Positions 14,701 to 28,200 of a stretch of 64,000 nucleotides of DNA are shown piece by piece. The position numbers were made by a program, and so were the translations under genes. The notes below the pieces were generated by a model. That model did not search any database. It was given only the letters and a program-made list of their open reading frames with translations, and was not told the origin of the DNA. Origin of the DNA: Pomacea canaliculata. Lineage: Eukaryota; Mollusca; Gastropoda; Architaenioglossa; Ampullariidae. The stretch spans positions 20,268,819-20,332,818 of the forward strand of contig NC_037591.1 of assembly GCF_003073045.1 (NCBI RefSeq), in the 5' to 3' direction. Numbering within the stretch: the first letter of the stretch is position 1; each line of letters starts with the position of its first letter.

Positions 14701-17700
14701 CGTCCATTTGTCCCTTTCAAACTAGGTAGAGTGAAGGGGGAGAGGGGATGGGGTAGGACAGGTAGGTTGACACACAAACATTGTAGTTCATAAGAATGGA
14801 CTAGAAGGCAAACGTGCGCGACTTTTGTAAACAATCAAGAGCTACTAGTCAGATGTGTCCCGTCGCTTCTTGTCAATGTTCTCTACTGTTATACTAGTTT
14901 TCTCTATTATTTCAACTCCTCCTATAATTTTTAATTGTAGTGTTACATCTGGGGATTCAAGAAATTTGCATAATGTGGATTAAATGTAAAAATAGGTTTG
15001 ATGCCAGGTGCATCCCGCCCATACATAGCAATGCATGACAAGCGTCCGTTGCCCATAACAACTATGTTGTGTGGGTACTTCCCCACCTTCAACAATGAAG
15101 TACAGTAAAATACAGACAGAGAACTGCATACCTGCATTGTTTTGCTGTAGATTAATGTATGTTGATTTCCCTCTAAGAGATGAGATAAAATCCGTTTATG
15201 CCAGTGTATGAATGCTTTCAGATGTATTCAGGTAACATACACTTGTAAAGATTTTCACAGCACACAATGATCTTGATAGCAAATATTTTAGGTAATGTAC
15301 ATTTTAAAAATGTTAGATTAATGTTATTTGGTTTTGATGTAGTTAGATGCAATACAGTGATCAAACCTAAAACAAATATGCAAGTGTTTTATATCTGTGG
15401 ACTTTTCGTGATATACTCAATTTATTTGTTAAAACTGAAATATCTCCTATGTCTGTTGCCTTTTCACAAGTTTATGCTAATAATGGATATACAGATGTTG
15501 TCCGTTAAAAATAAGGTAGAACTATGTAAACTGCTGAAAAAAAGGCAATATAACAAGCAGATTACAGGACGAATAATCCCGTGAGGTTCGATAGAATGAA
15601 AGATCTAAAGAACGAATGAACTAATGAGCAAAGGAAAGGAAGAACCTAGTCAGACAGCGTTACCTTTCTTGCCCATTATCTCATCGTCAGAATCGCAGAC
15701 AGCGCTGTGATGTATCAGTGCGCGCGTCGTCTGGCATCGAATGACATTAGGGTGTGCAGCAGACTTCATCGTCAAACTTCTTCTCCCGCTCACTCAAGTA
15801 GTTGAAAAAAGAACCTCTTCCCACTGTTACTCCAGTGACCAAAGATCCAATGGAAGACTTAATTTCACTTCTATTGCACAGCCATCGTGTTTACTTGTCT
15901 CCTTTATTTAGAAAGTCATCTCAGTCATCTCAAGCGGCCAGAGACCCACAGTTATTATTATTATCTGAAGCGGTCAACAGACTCAAAGCATGAGTCTCAC
16001 TTGCTTTTGTCCGAAGCTGTATGCAGGCACGAGACTCATTCACTTGTTATTGTCACTCGCCGCCCACCTCCGACAGTTTCAAAAACGTTTTTTCAGTGTG
16101 ACCTACTTTAGGTACTGTTCAGTCACAGACAGTTGTCTGTTTATATTTGCTGCTTTGGAGACAAACTGCTGGTATTTTCAGTATGCTATTATCACTATTG
16201 ATATTTACCCGAGAAGATAAGAAGATGGTAAGTGCTCGGTTACAGACCTCATACGTAAACAGAGTATTTGAGAGTCGCTGGGTCGGTGAGATATTCTATC
16301 TGTAATACTATTAGCTATTAGCTCAAAACATGAACAGTGAGACGGGGGAAGGTGTGGGACGAGCATAGAGCTGCATTTTGAAAATAAAGATGGCTTGCAG
16401 AGCACGTCTGGAATGCCGTGGAAGATTACACACTACACACCAGTGTCCTTTATAAACTGTTACCATACCCGGTGATCAACTTTCAAGTAGCTAGTGTCAC
16501 AATGTCAAATGCCACAGGACGGTCAGTAGCTCTGGCATCAGTTTGATAATAGTTTTATTCCATTCTCCACGAGGCATTGTAGTTCTGATTACACCTCTAG
16601 ACTTGATTAGCCTCTTTCTTGGATTGCAACCCTTATAGATTATAAAATGAAAACGTGAGCGAACTCAGATCAATCCGTTTAAACAAAAAAAAAAAAAACA
16701 GAAAATAACAAATAAAAAATGGACACCCGCTTCTCCGTCTGTTTAAACTGTCCCTCCACAAAAGTGCAGACATAAGCCGCGACTTGGCTGCCGTAAACCA
16801 CCAGGAAAGAACACATGGCACCAGAGGGCGCAAACATCACCGAAAGTTCTCTGCTGTCCTACGAACACTTCTTTTGCTGCCTCCTCCGGATGCTCAGAGC
16901 CGATAACTCTGCGACCACAGCAGCCGCTGTGGTTCTCTTGTATCGCTCACCATCCTCTCCTCTATTCACCGCGAGAGCCAACTGACACTCTCCTATTGAT
17001 CAGCTGTATTTAGCCGCCCCCCTTTTTTCTGAAATTGCTCGTTGCTCAGAACTCGTGGAATACAAAAGAGTTCCACTCTCTCTCTCTCTTGCCCCCACCC
17101 CCGTGTATGGGCCCGCGCGTGGGTGCGTACATGCGTTCGTGCGTTCGCGTGTGTTTGTGCACGTGTGTGTGGCACAATGGTGTTATTTTCCAGTCACTGC
17201 AGTACACAAGGCGATGCACAATGCGTGTCAGATATAGGTCGTGAGCAGCGTGGCGTGGTGTTCCAGTCAAACGGGACCGACAAAACACAAGGCCGATTAC
17301 AAGACCACTTAAGTGAGAGAAATTACAGAGCAGAAGCAAAATTATAAAGAAAGTATGTTTTAGACAAGGCTAAAAAAGAAAATACAATACCTTAGGGAAA
17401 GAAAGGACATTCAAGCAACCTGCTGTGGAAGCGTCTGTTCTTTCCAGTAGCTGCATAATAGTTTGAAAGTTACAATGGTGTCTTCAATGCACACATCCAT
17501 TTGTTTTAAAGTTAGTTCTTACAACGTACTGATTGTTTTTCACAATAAACCTCATGAAATACAGTATAGTAGTAAGTTCCCGTGGTTTTAGTAATTAATT
17601 TTACAGAGTAAACTATGAAAGTAGCACAGCTTGAAAAGTACAGTATAAGCATCGCGAGACGTTGTTGTTTGTCAACTGGTGGAGGGCATTAACCGTAGAG

Positions 17701-17957
17701 CCTCGGTCTACATCCAGAGAATCTAAGGGCCCTCGTGTAACCAGGCCCTGAAATGTCTACACCTACAATATACTCAAAATACACGTTAAGTTTTAGACTT
17801 AGACGCACACATTTTTATGACAAAGAGAAATATCTACTTTCACTTTAATGTCATTTACATTTTGTGTAAATCTCGAAATGTTTTAGTTTAGCAGCGTCTC
17901 CGTTGTTGTCACTTACTACTGGATCGTTGTTTACCATCGTCATAAAATCTCAATAAT
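2746..17957. other. Long gene-poor stretch, nothing assignable
   Basis: No open frame with recognisable domain content or matching splice signals was found on either strand. Low-complexity tracts include CA repeats near 7498-7515, a CA then CG run near 10960-11003, a C run near 13347-13355 and CT/GT-rich DNA at 17070-17170. The longest open frames (8636-9112 plus, 6569-6928 minus, 13070-13486 minus) have irregular composition and no domain I recognise, so I do not call them genes. Short exons of the upstream CRD gene could be hidden here. Confidence 0.45.
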
Positions 17958-18629
17958 TCAGACAAATAGAAAAAAAAATTCACGTTTACTATGTATATAA
18001 GCCTTTAAATGTCGACATTCACATCTCTGCACAGAAACTGGTCCAAACCCAAAATCTAGATAGTATTTTAGTATTATATATAAGCCGTTCTTCTCTGTTC
18101 TGGACTGTTCTTCACTGCTAGTTCTGCGTCGTTTCTTCCAGTACACACTTTCATCCACTAACAGCTTCGCTTTGCCATCTTGCTTTTGAGCATTCTTCGA
18201 CACCTAACATTTTTCAACGATGTATACTAGGTTGCTTTTCATTCTTTGATTGACGACCATTCCTGTTGTTACATTTTTAGTTTACATCTGAGATCTTCCA
18301 TCTTTCATCTCTGCACTTGAGGCACTGCAGCTCGTGCTGTCAGAATTATTCATTCGTTTGGCGTGAATGTGTGTCCTGAGGTTTTCAAGACCATACACCA
18401 GACCTTTGTGTTCTACAACATAGCTTAGCCCCTACATACATCGCAGTGACATGTCGGCAAGTTTTATATCAGACTCTGCTGTCAGTGGCGTGTCTTCCGT
18501 ATCCATCTCTTCCCTAGCTTTTGCAACTTGCACCCCCTCTTCCTGCAGGGCCTGCTGGATCCTATCAGAATGGACCACTAAAGAAAGGGGGAATGCCTGT
18601 TCCATGGCACCTAGCAATAACTTGTTCTC
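17958..18629 (-). pseudogene. Unidentified protein-coding pseudogene fragment
   Basis: Read on the minus strand, one frame stays protein-like for about 570 bp and is broken only by three stops: TAG at about 18,432-18,434, then TAA near 18,300 and TAG near 18,204. The segments are in the same frame. They have balanced polar and charged composition, for example SDRIQQALQEEGVQVAKARE, then GLSYVVEHKGLVYGLENLRT, then a basic-acidic stretch with VDESVYWKKRRRTSSEEQSR. In-frame resumption after each stop and the non-random composition suggest a decayed gene or a processed copy. No poly(A) tract follows it in the sense orientation. I do not recognise the family; a short genuine exon set or chance remain possible. 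Confidence 0.4.
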
Positions 18630-18703
18630 TCAATATGATTTATCAGTCAATGTCATTTAATTATTAAATCATAAATTAATATGATGTGTTTGCATACCTA
18701 TAT

Positions 18704-18775
18704 GTAAAATGCCTTGAGTCTGGATGACCCTGGAAAAAGGCACCATACAAATGTGCTAATAATAATAACCTTATT
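18704..18775 (+). mobile_element. 3' tail of a LINE/SINE-type retroelement
   Basis: The string runs GCCTTGAGT, a short spacer, GGAAAAAGGCACCATACAAATG, then TAATAATAATAA. This resembles the widespread L2-like LINE and SINE tail with a CTTTGAGT motif, a GAAAGGCGCTATATAAAT motif and a terminal trinucleotide repeat. Only the tail is recognisable; no 5' part was seen. Confidence 0.45.
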
Positions 18776-18779
18776 ATTA

Positions 18780-20488
18780 AAATTCACACCCACTGGGAGT
18801 GGCTTGGCTATGAGCACGTGGCAGTGCACTACAATGTTTTCACTGTTCTGACCGTTGTGCATGTCCATACATTTAACACGGCTAAAATGCGACTACATGT
18901 GTTAGCGGGAAGTAGTTTATGGGAGCTGGACGGCAATATGTTTCAACTGTAATCAATTACAATATAATTATTCTACGCGCTGCAGGAAATCCCAATTGTT
19001 CCCCTTACTTTCAGCCATCACATACGCACAGCAACAAAGAAAAAAACGACTGTCTCGACTTTTCGAAAAAAATATTCACTACTGTGAAAACCGTGGGCTT
19101 CAGCGTTTCCCTTCATGTCTAAGCACACGTCGTCATGGCAATACGACAAATTTTCTTCCTCTCGAGGATGCACGTGGCTTGCCAGCTATCCTAGCCTGTC
19201 GTCTGAGGGCCACTTGATTGCGCCGCGGTCCACCGACAACCGTTAGTTCTTTTCCGAAGTGGACACTACACATCAGGAATCGATCTCACCAGCCTCAAGT
19301 CTTTCACGTCGGTCAACTGATGCGCTGCATTTTCCCCCCGCTATCGATTGACTCCCGTGGATCTGGCTGGTGGAAGCTGAGCTCGAGTCCTTCACAAGAC
19401 CCTCTACCAGGCTTCATTTCAGGCATCAATGGCCGAGCAAAGCCGAGGCGAAGCTTCGTGTATTTGCATCCGTTCTTCCTACTGTCTAAAAGCAAAGAGC
19501 CGAAAATTAGTTTTCCTCTTTTTTTGTCCACAACGGGGAGTAAATGCGCAGTGGCAAATGTGTGGCCACGGCCATGTGTGTGCGTGCGCGTGTGAGTGCG
19601 GGAAAGTGAGAGGGGAATTATTAGAGGTTGTTACAGCAGCTGGCGTCATATGAAAACGGAGATCTCCACCACAGACAAGGGTTAACGATCGCACGTAACT
19701 CGTCCCAGGCAGGCCAGGGAAGAAAAGAATAAAAGAACGTGGAGGTAGTGGGCAGGCAATCGAGCTAATAGCTATTTTCCTTCGTGGTTCACTGAACAGC
19801 AGTGAATGTTTACACTACACTTAGCGAAATAATTCAACATTATACACCACAGAAAAGCCCAGGCGTCTTACTCTGGAACGGTCACCATGAGGCATGCAAG
19901 ATGATAACTGCTTTATCTACCGTCAGCAATAATAGTGGCATTGAAGCAGGTCCGCAAAATTAAGATGCAATCGAGCTTCGTCCATTTAAAAAATCAACGA
20001 GTTTATTCAAAATAAACACTTGCCCTTGTTCAGTCGAACGTGAAAAATCAATTTGTGCACTGCAAGAGCATCAGAAGCTCCACTTTAATATTGTCACTCA
20101 GTGTAAAGGTAGTAAGTATAGTCAAGCTTCATTATGACACTTGTTTACATGCGCACACACAAACACATACACTATTTTTTATGCAACTGTTGATAAAATC
20201 TCAGCACGAAGTCCACAAGTGCTCGGCACTGTTGGAGCAGGGACTTCATGTTGCAGCGTCAGGTCATAGAAAGCCAATGTACTGTTTATGGCTGCTGGTT
20301 TCTTGCTACATCTGCCCCTTCCCTCCCACGACAGGGTTTACCGTTTTGCTGCTACCCCTTGCATTCAAGAAGCACTATAGCTCCCAAAACACCACGAGCT
20401 GGGCTGTGGAAATAGTCTGAGCAAAAACGGAAGGGAGGCAAGAGGGGAAAGGGCAAGATGGGAAAGGGCAGATATGGAGGAAGCAGGA
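18780..20488. other. No gene seen
   Basis: Mixed-composition DNA with no supported exon. A GC-richer patch at 19,100-19,420 has short open frames on both strands but no domain signature. A GT/GC-rich run lies at 19,570-19,600. Confidence 0.4.
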
Positions 20489-20760
20489 GTCGGTCAGATT
20501 AACAGGCAGAATGCAATAAAATTGGTCAGATGAACAGAAAAGTATGAGGGTCGGTCAGATAATAGGCAGCATGAAATAAGAATTGGTAAGATAAAACAAA
20601 AAGGCATGAAAAACGAACAAGCACAACGCCACGAGAGAAGGCCAGATGGAAAGACAGAGTGTCGTGAGAATTGGTCAGATAAGTAGGTTGATTCACATAA
20701 GAGTCAGTCATAAGAAAAAGCAAAATGCCATGAAAATTGGTCGAATGAACAAGCCTACTC
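20489..20760. repeat. Degenerate minisatellite with GGTCAGAT core
   Basis: The word (C/T)GGTCAGAT(A/G/T)A recurs about every 30-65 bases, usually followed by a diverged GGCA(G)AATGCAATGA-like segment and a TGAGAATT-like end. At least six diverged units can be traced before the pattern fades near 20,760. Confidence 0.6.
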
Positions 20761-20969
20761 AATTGACAGTTATTCAGCACGAGACTAGCACGGATGAGGA
20801 GGTTATAGAGGTTAAAATGGCGATGTCCCGTTTGAAACAAATCTGAAGAGCACACCAACGGAGCCAACGTGTAACTGAGAACCGAGCAGAAATGGAGTCC
20901 CGTGATTCCTTACAGGGTGGTGTACACCGGTTGTAGAGCGTCCTACTCCGCTTGGATACTGATATAAGC

Positions 20970-21196
20970 CTTCAACTGTCCTCAATACAGCTAAGCTGGC
21001 ATGCCATCTTTGCGGGGTGACCTGTGCCTTTAGCTGACCTCAGTGTACCTCATCTGGCACGTAACATTCGGAGAGACTTGTACCTTTAGCTGTCCTCGGT
21101 GTAGCTAAACTGGCATGTAAACTTCCGGGGTGACGTATCTTTCAGCTGTCATCAGTCAAGCTAAGCTGGCATGTGGCCTATCGTGGCGACGTGTGC
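20970..21196. repeat. Four-copy tandem repeat, period about 57 bp
   Basis: Four head-to-tail imperfect units, each with CTTTAGCTGTCCTCAGTGTA, AGCTAAGCTGGCATGT, and a G-rich end like CCGGGGTGACGTGTGCC. Units start near 20,970, 21,030, 21,086 and 21,141. Substitutions are scattered, so the array is old. Confidence 0.75.
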
Positions 21197-21518
21197 ATAA
21201 AGAATGCTAGAGAATAATGCATGATGGTAGTGTCCTTTTGCCATCAGCTATCTAACAACAATTAAAGTGCTTAGCGTGTGCTGGGCCAACAAAACATCCT
21301 TTACATGTCAACAATGTTGCTTGTTCACTCAGCTTCATCCGACCAGCTACCTACCGCTATCATTAATCCTCCCCTCTTCAATATAAGGCATGCGCCATAC
21401 TCTGCAGATGCAAGCAGGACTGTAGAGTTCTGGGGACGGTGACTGGTTGATGAAGTCTCGCCCCATCCTCGGAATGCTGCTGATCAGGTTATCAATTAGG
21501 ACTTGGAACACGCGGGAG

Positions 21519-22200
21519 CAATACAATACAACTTTATTGATCCCCAGAGGCAATTCAAAATAGTGCTCGTACTAGCAATAGTCTATACATGATATAAAAG
21601 ATAATATAAATTTACATGTTGAAATAGTTTCACACACACACATTCTATCTCTCCCATACACACACTACCAACAACGGCAGATACAGTGGGTTACCCCAGG
21701 CCACCTCAGCCTAGTACAAGATGACGGCCAGTAGAGTTTATCAAGTGAATGGCACGTGGAATGTATGAGCTGCGGTGACAACTGGTTCTACACATACAGG
21801 CATCGCATACCTACAGCCAGACCGCATGTGTGAAAACTCACATGCCAACACATGGTCAGAAATACAGAGGATACGTGATGCCTTTCTGAGGATTGGCTGG
21901 TGATATAAGGCTTCCAAGTCCTTCTTCCTGGTTCCGGCGATGTTGGAGATAGTAACAAGGGAGACAAGACTGTTCCTGTTCTCTAAGGAGAGGCTATGGA
22001 ACCAAGAGATGAAAGAAAAGGTGATGAGATTTTCGATGAAGGACTGATAGAACCGAGTGAGGATGACAGAGATGACAGAGAAAGAGCTGAGTTTCCGTAG
22101 GAGGTACATGCGTTGTTGGCTCTCACGGAGGATCATGTCAGTGTTGATGCTCCGTTTAAGCTGGTTATCAAATACCTAGATATTTGTAAGAGCCTCCATG
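21519..22200 (-). mobile_element. Decayed non-LTR retrotransposon, RT C-terminal region (jockey/CR1/L2-like)
   Basis: Read on the minus strand from about 22,200, the sequence gives GGSYKYLGI, the conserved segment after the reverse-transcriptase palm, followed by three in-frame stops. From 22,136 down to 21,741 an open 131-codon stretch holds family landmarks: RMYLLRKLSSF, FYQSFIENLITFSFISWFHS, RNSLVSLVTISN, LYHQPILRKASRI and SDHVLACEFSHMRSG. This is the thumb and C-terminal region of jockey-like LINE polymerases. The 3' end at 21,519-21,560 reads, on the plus strand, ACAACTTTATTGATCCCC, the reverse complement of a common LINE 3' tail. The element is 5'-truncated and carries stops, so it is inactive. 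Assigning it to Rex1, CR1 or L2 would need a database comparison. Confidence 0.85.
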
Positions 22201-25200
22201 ACAGCATACATGCTTTACTGACATTCGACAACCATGTTTGATGCACATGTTCAAACGAATGGTATTTCTTGCATGCATCTGAGAGCGAAGACTTCTCCAA
22301 GACTGCATTAATGTTACCCGAAAACTGCATTTCGGAGGACGATCTCAATGGTCCTGACCGCTGTGTTTAGAGGGTTTGTTTTTTGGCGGATTTTTTTTTT
22401 TTGTTGTCTTTATCTCTGCATTACAAGGCGTTCTCAGGGGTTACGAATGCTAAATTATTAGCTGCTCTAGTAGGTTTCATTCTGAAATATTTGGCTCTTT
22501 AATGATTGTAGCTATTTAAACACAAATCTGCCTTTAAGGCGTACTATCAAGTGTGGTGCGAGTCCAGTAAACTGTACGGGGAAAAGCTAGTCAACTGCTG
22601 CATCCGTCAAGTCCTCGACGACCATTCCAGCTCAAAGGACTGAATCTAGGTGGATAACCAACATAGCAGAGAGCAAGGTTTAATATAATAAGTAAGCTAT
22701 TTCTCGACTGCGCTAGTGTCCTCGGGGTGTATTCTAAGTGTCATATGAGGCGCTAATCTTGCGTGTTCATAATCGTCACATAAACATTATGTGAGCAAGT
22801 CTTCTCTATGAACCGCTAGTACTGTACAATTTATTTTTAGGATCATGCGTACATAAATATCATTTTGCTATTCCTGCTGCACAATATTCATGCTCAATAT
22901 ACACTGACAAAAAATAATAAGGATGATGATGCCAGAAAGAAATAAGTGAAAAAGTACTCTTCTCAAATACTTCCTAGCAAGTTCAATACTGCATGATCAC
23001 AACCCATTCACGCATTTTCTCGTTCCGAAGAAAGAAAAATCTAATCGAATTTTTTTTTCTGACTTCCACATTTAGTGTGCGTTTTAAGGCCCTTTTGCTG
23101 TATCAAAGACGTTTTCAGAATGGGGAAGAACAGACATGGGACCTCATAGTAAAGTTCCGTCTGTGCAGTGAGATGGAATCAGTACAGTACAGACTATCTT
23201 GAACCACCATCTCCTAATTCAGAACTACCAGAAGGCTGTCGTCCCAGAGACGTAGACTGCATAATCCGTTTCCATTCATCAGTGAGTTTTGTCTGTCTTG
23301 TAAGATCAATCAAACTACTCGAATTCAGTAATCAAAATATCAGAAATGGAAAAAAAAATGTACGAAATTCAAAGCCAACAGTCGTAACTTGTACAAGGAA
23401 GGCACGAATCATGTAACTTGCCGGCGCGTGCTACCATACGCGGTGCCGAGTTGGGTCATCGCGGGTCACAGTCACAAACTTAACTTTCAGTTGAGTCTAA
23501 ATGCGTTCAGAAAGATCAAAACGTTAAATGATAACATAAAACTAACAACAGATTTTGAAGTTTGACAGGTTCTTTTCAAAATCAAACTGTAGAAATCTTT
23601 AGTCAACATAAACAGCAGTTATGAGAGTGCGAAATTCCTGGTAAGTGAGGTAGAGTAGGAAAGCCATAGTCAATATTGCTGAAGCCTCAATAAATCTCAT
23701 TTCTGTCTACATTGGTTGACTGGAACATTCAATAATAAAAGAGAAAAATGGGAAAAGACGCTATTGTTATAATAAGGACTTAATAAACGTGACCTGACCA
23801 GAAAAACGACTGTCACTTAAAATTTCATTCCAAGCAAAGTTCTACAGGACTCAGATGTCACGTGTGTGTGTGCGTGTGTGCATGTATCTATATAAGAGAT
23901 AGAGAAACGCACACAAATGTGAGGAAGAGGACTGAACGAAAGAAAGGAAAGAGAGAGAGTGGGGAATTGCGGAGAGCAGACAGACATGGAGACAGATGAG
24001 TACCGCATGAAACAACTCATATATGCATTAATTATTTTTCATATACCTTAACCGCGTGCTCATGTTCCGAACATTCATTGTCTTTTTGTGTAACCCTTCA
24101 TTGCAAAGGCAGCTAAATTACGGGTGCTGGGGTGTCCCGCAAGCATCTCCCCCAGAAGGGTAATTTGCGGTTCAGTGGCGTGTCCCTCAGCTTCGGTCCC
24201 CAAGGTAACTCTCCACCATCACGCACATACCACGCTCGCTTTTATCAGCCACGCCAACAGCTCTTCGATGAACTCTACTCATCTGTGTTATTACAGTCCT
24301 GCTCTACGATGTAGCCTTTAGTCCAATCGTTCGCCATCTCCTAACTGTTTTTCACAACTATCCTAATTATTAGGGTCTGTCATGCATTCCCAGAATTATG
24401 CGATTTCTGTTGGCACTATACACCGACAAACAGTCTCTGTTGTGCGGCTCTGAATGGAATATAGCGGCATCGGTCTCATCGAATGTTGCCAGTAAGAACG
24501 AACAGACATTCCTTACAGCTTCAAGTCGCTAGAAAGTAATCCTTGAGCAAATTTTGTCCATTTATCTCCATATTATCCTATTACATTACATCACATCATA
24601 TTCCATGATATTCTTTATCACAACATTTCTGCAGATGTCAGTCACTGAATTATCCTTCCCTTGGTTGCACATAACAAAAGAGAATAAACTTGGGAAAGAG
24701 GAGGTAAAAGACGAACAGATGACAGACGACAGATGTGAACAATATTTTTCATAATTAAGACTAGCATGAAGATGTTTGAAATATCTTCCTTCATATTTCA
24801 TTTATCTTTCGCACAACACACGCCCACGCGCCCACCCACCCACTCAACTCTTAATTTTAGCGAGGACAGTATAATACTCACCCCACTTCTGTCCTGATAC
24901 TAATGTACCCCACTCCTGATAACTTTCTTTTCTACAAACCACGTGATATCAGTCTTCCCAGGACAGCGATCCCAGTACTTAAGCTACGTACAATCCATCA
25001 GACTGAATGTACAGAAGGAATGCGCGTTTGGTACCAAGAGATATCCAGAACTACTCCAAATAGGCACAGGGTGGGTGAGATTGGTTTGATTATTACATTT
25101 AATTATCAGCCAATCGGTTGTAACAACATATGTTTAGCACGATGGGCCTGACGGACTAAAGACAGGATACGATACATTATCTTAAGATTCTCGAGGTACA

Positions 25201-28200
25201 CTTACTTGTGGAGGACAAGGAGACTGTATGCCAGCAAAGTACCCGTTACGTGGAAACAACGCTCCGGCAGCGGAGGCACATCTCAGCACGTGCCGGTCCA
25301 GCACGACACGATAACCGTGTAGCAACTTTACGACCACCAAGCCATCTGCCATTCACAATCAGGTTCGCTACACGTCCTGTGGCATGTTCACAGGATATAG
25401 CAGATGATGAATCTGAGCTGACTGCCAAAGGAGCGCGTGGGGGTTGGGAGGAAATTCCTGACATCAAGTGATCGATTCTTAAGGACGCCCCTACTTGTTC
25501 ACACGAAGACGGGAAAAGGCCTGCAGCAAACTATTTGAAGATTTGGGGCTCGCGTGCTTCCAGTCAACAGCGGATGGAGTACGATCTTTGCAAAGTTTTG
25601 GGGTTCCGAAAAATTTGCGATGTGTTTTTTTCTCTAGATCTTCATTTGAAATCATACTAAAACTAAACAGCGAGCTTATATCGCTACATCTATAGTCCAC
25701 CATAAGTGAAATTTTCTTCATTATGCAATTCTGGTCAAGAACAGAAGTTATGGGCAGTACCTCATCCCCTCAGCGAGTTTACAGTTAATTATCACTCAGT
25801 AATGTTAATTAGTGGTGCACAAGATGGTTGTGGCTACATATTACACATCCAGGCACAAACAATGGGAAAAATCAATAGATCACAAGGCATATTTTTAAAT
25901 GTATAATAACAAAATATTTTTTTAAGGGATAAAAGGGATTTAATGTATTTTTGCAAAATAAAGGCTTCACAAATTATTGTCCATGCAGTTTGCTGTTTTA
26001 CTATGTAATAAATATAGCAACTTCCATGTTTTTTCTAGCTATTTTGCGTGTTTACAAAACAACCTTCTGACTTTCCCTGGTTCTTCCTGTCTAAAAACAA
26101 CCATCTATCTTTCCCTGCCTTTTTCTGTTTATCCACAATCTAGTCTTTTACTATTCCACCTACACATTTTTTTTTTGTGTACATATTTATTTACATATTT
26201 GTACTCATTTTCTATTTTGTACATGCTTGACTACCATTAACTTGATATATCCCTTTCCTCTTTGTCAGGGGTTTGAAGGCTTACAGGACATGATGAAATA
26301 AAATGCTTGACTGACACTCTTATATTACCAGAGTTATAAGTTATAACAAAGCTCATGAAATTTATTGATCTGACTATTTCTAAGCCAGAAAGGTCAACTG
26401 TCAATGTGTAATGCTGAAAGGGGGAATAAAAAAACAAACTATGTTTAAATGAAATTTGTAAATTTTCTAATTTGTGCCGTGATTCCATTTCTACCCCAAC
26501 ATTAAACTATTAAACAAGGGTGGCGGAGGAGGACCGAGAAGATGAGAATTTAGTTTCACCAAATGACACACATGAGGACCATGTTTGAATGCTGGCCACC
26601 ATTTAATAGACATGAGGACCATAACTGAATCATGGCCATCACCTTCTTCACACTCTCCAATCACAAACTTGTATCTAAACCCTTACATGCACTACTATAT
26701 ATACACAATATCTATGCCTTACTATGTATATCCAATATAATTTATTTCTTTGTACACATAATATACACCCAAACACACTCACACTATATATACATCATTC
26801 ACATATTTATGTCTTGTCCTGCCCCATGTTCACATACACTACTATGTAAAAGCATATGTGCACATATACATATTTATATAGGGATCCTAAAAAATACATC
26901 CAACACAGTTCTGACATGCCACAGCATAGAACATAGAAGTACTTGCACTGAAACTGTTCCTGGTACGAATCTATCTGTATCTGACTCCAGATGCCACATG
27001 ATAAAATCAGCAATCTTTCATGCCATACTCAAAATACACTGAACATAAATCATGTCTAGGGAGGGAAGGTCGCAGCCAATAGTTCTACCAGCCCCCGGAA
27101 CCACAGATTTTCTGCTTTTTTGAGTGGGACTGCTAAACCAGATGGTGATTGAGAACCCTGACAGGGATTAAAAAAACAAGAAAGATCAAAAGTTCTGCAA
27201 AAGCACAGTCTTGGCATTGGTCAAAGATGCTTGCCCACATCTTTCAACAATAATTAGCTTTGCATGGTAAATAGAGCTACAGGATTCTCCCAACACATTT
27301 TCAACTAAAGAAAGCATTTACTGACCATGTGTTTGTGATAGCCATGACAACAGGAGAAGATTCATGAAACATCTATTGCGATGCAGAACGTAATGCTGGG
27401 CATGAGCTTCGTTTGATAAAGAAATTAAGTGTCCAAATAAGGAAAGAAGAAAAGTATTAGTCATTACTTACTGCAGTATTCATATTTTCTAACTGAAATA
27501 TTCCTAATTACTGCAGTATTCATATTTACTAACTGCAGCTAGTATCATCTATGGTTTCCATACCAATAGTAAAATCTGAATTTGCGTCATGAGTGAATTG
27601 TACATTGGTTAACTGATCAAAGGACTTTCATGAGACAACAAATAACAAACCCCACCAGGTATGAGTAAATGCTGTCTATAGACAAGTTATGCAAGGCACA
27701 TGCATCTTACTGTAGTGTAGATAAATATAGTAGGGGGGGGGGTATACGTGATATACAATGAGTGGAAATACACGAATCAAAATGACACAATTCACCCTCA
27801 CAAGGTAAAATACTCTAATCAATGCAATATCCACAAACACTCCAAAATCAATAAACCGTTAAAAAAAGCTAAACCCAACATTTCCTCTCCGGCCAGCTCT
27901 TTATGCGCAAAAGCGTAAACTCGAGTTTCGACGAGCTCAAATTTTTCATTCAACACTACACGAGATACCAGACAATAAAAGAAATGAAAGAAAAAATTAA
28001 AACAAGGAAATATCAACTGAGACTTACCCCTTTCTTGGAGTTTAGAGGTTGATATCCTTTGACAAACGAGTCTGAATTTTCGATAGCAGACGTACTATTC
28101 ACCGGAAGTGTCCGTCTCTAAACAACCGTCTGCTGGCGTAAACAGTACACGATGCCATTGGTTTCCAAATATTGGTCCCATTCAGCTTCATAAATGTGTT

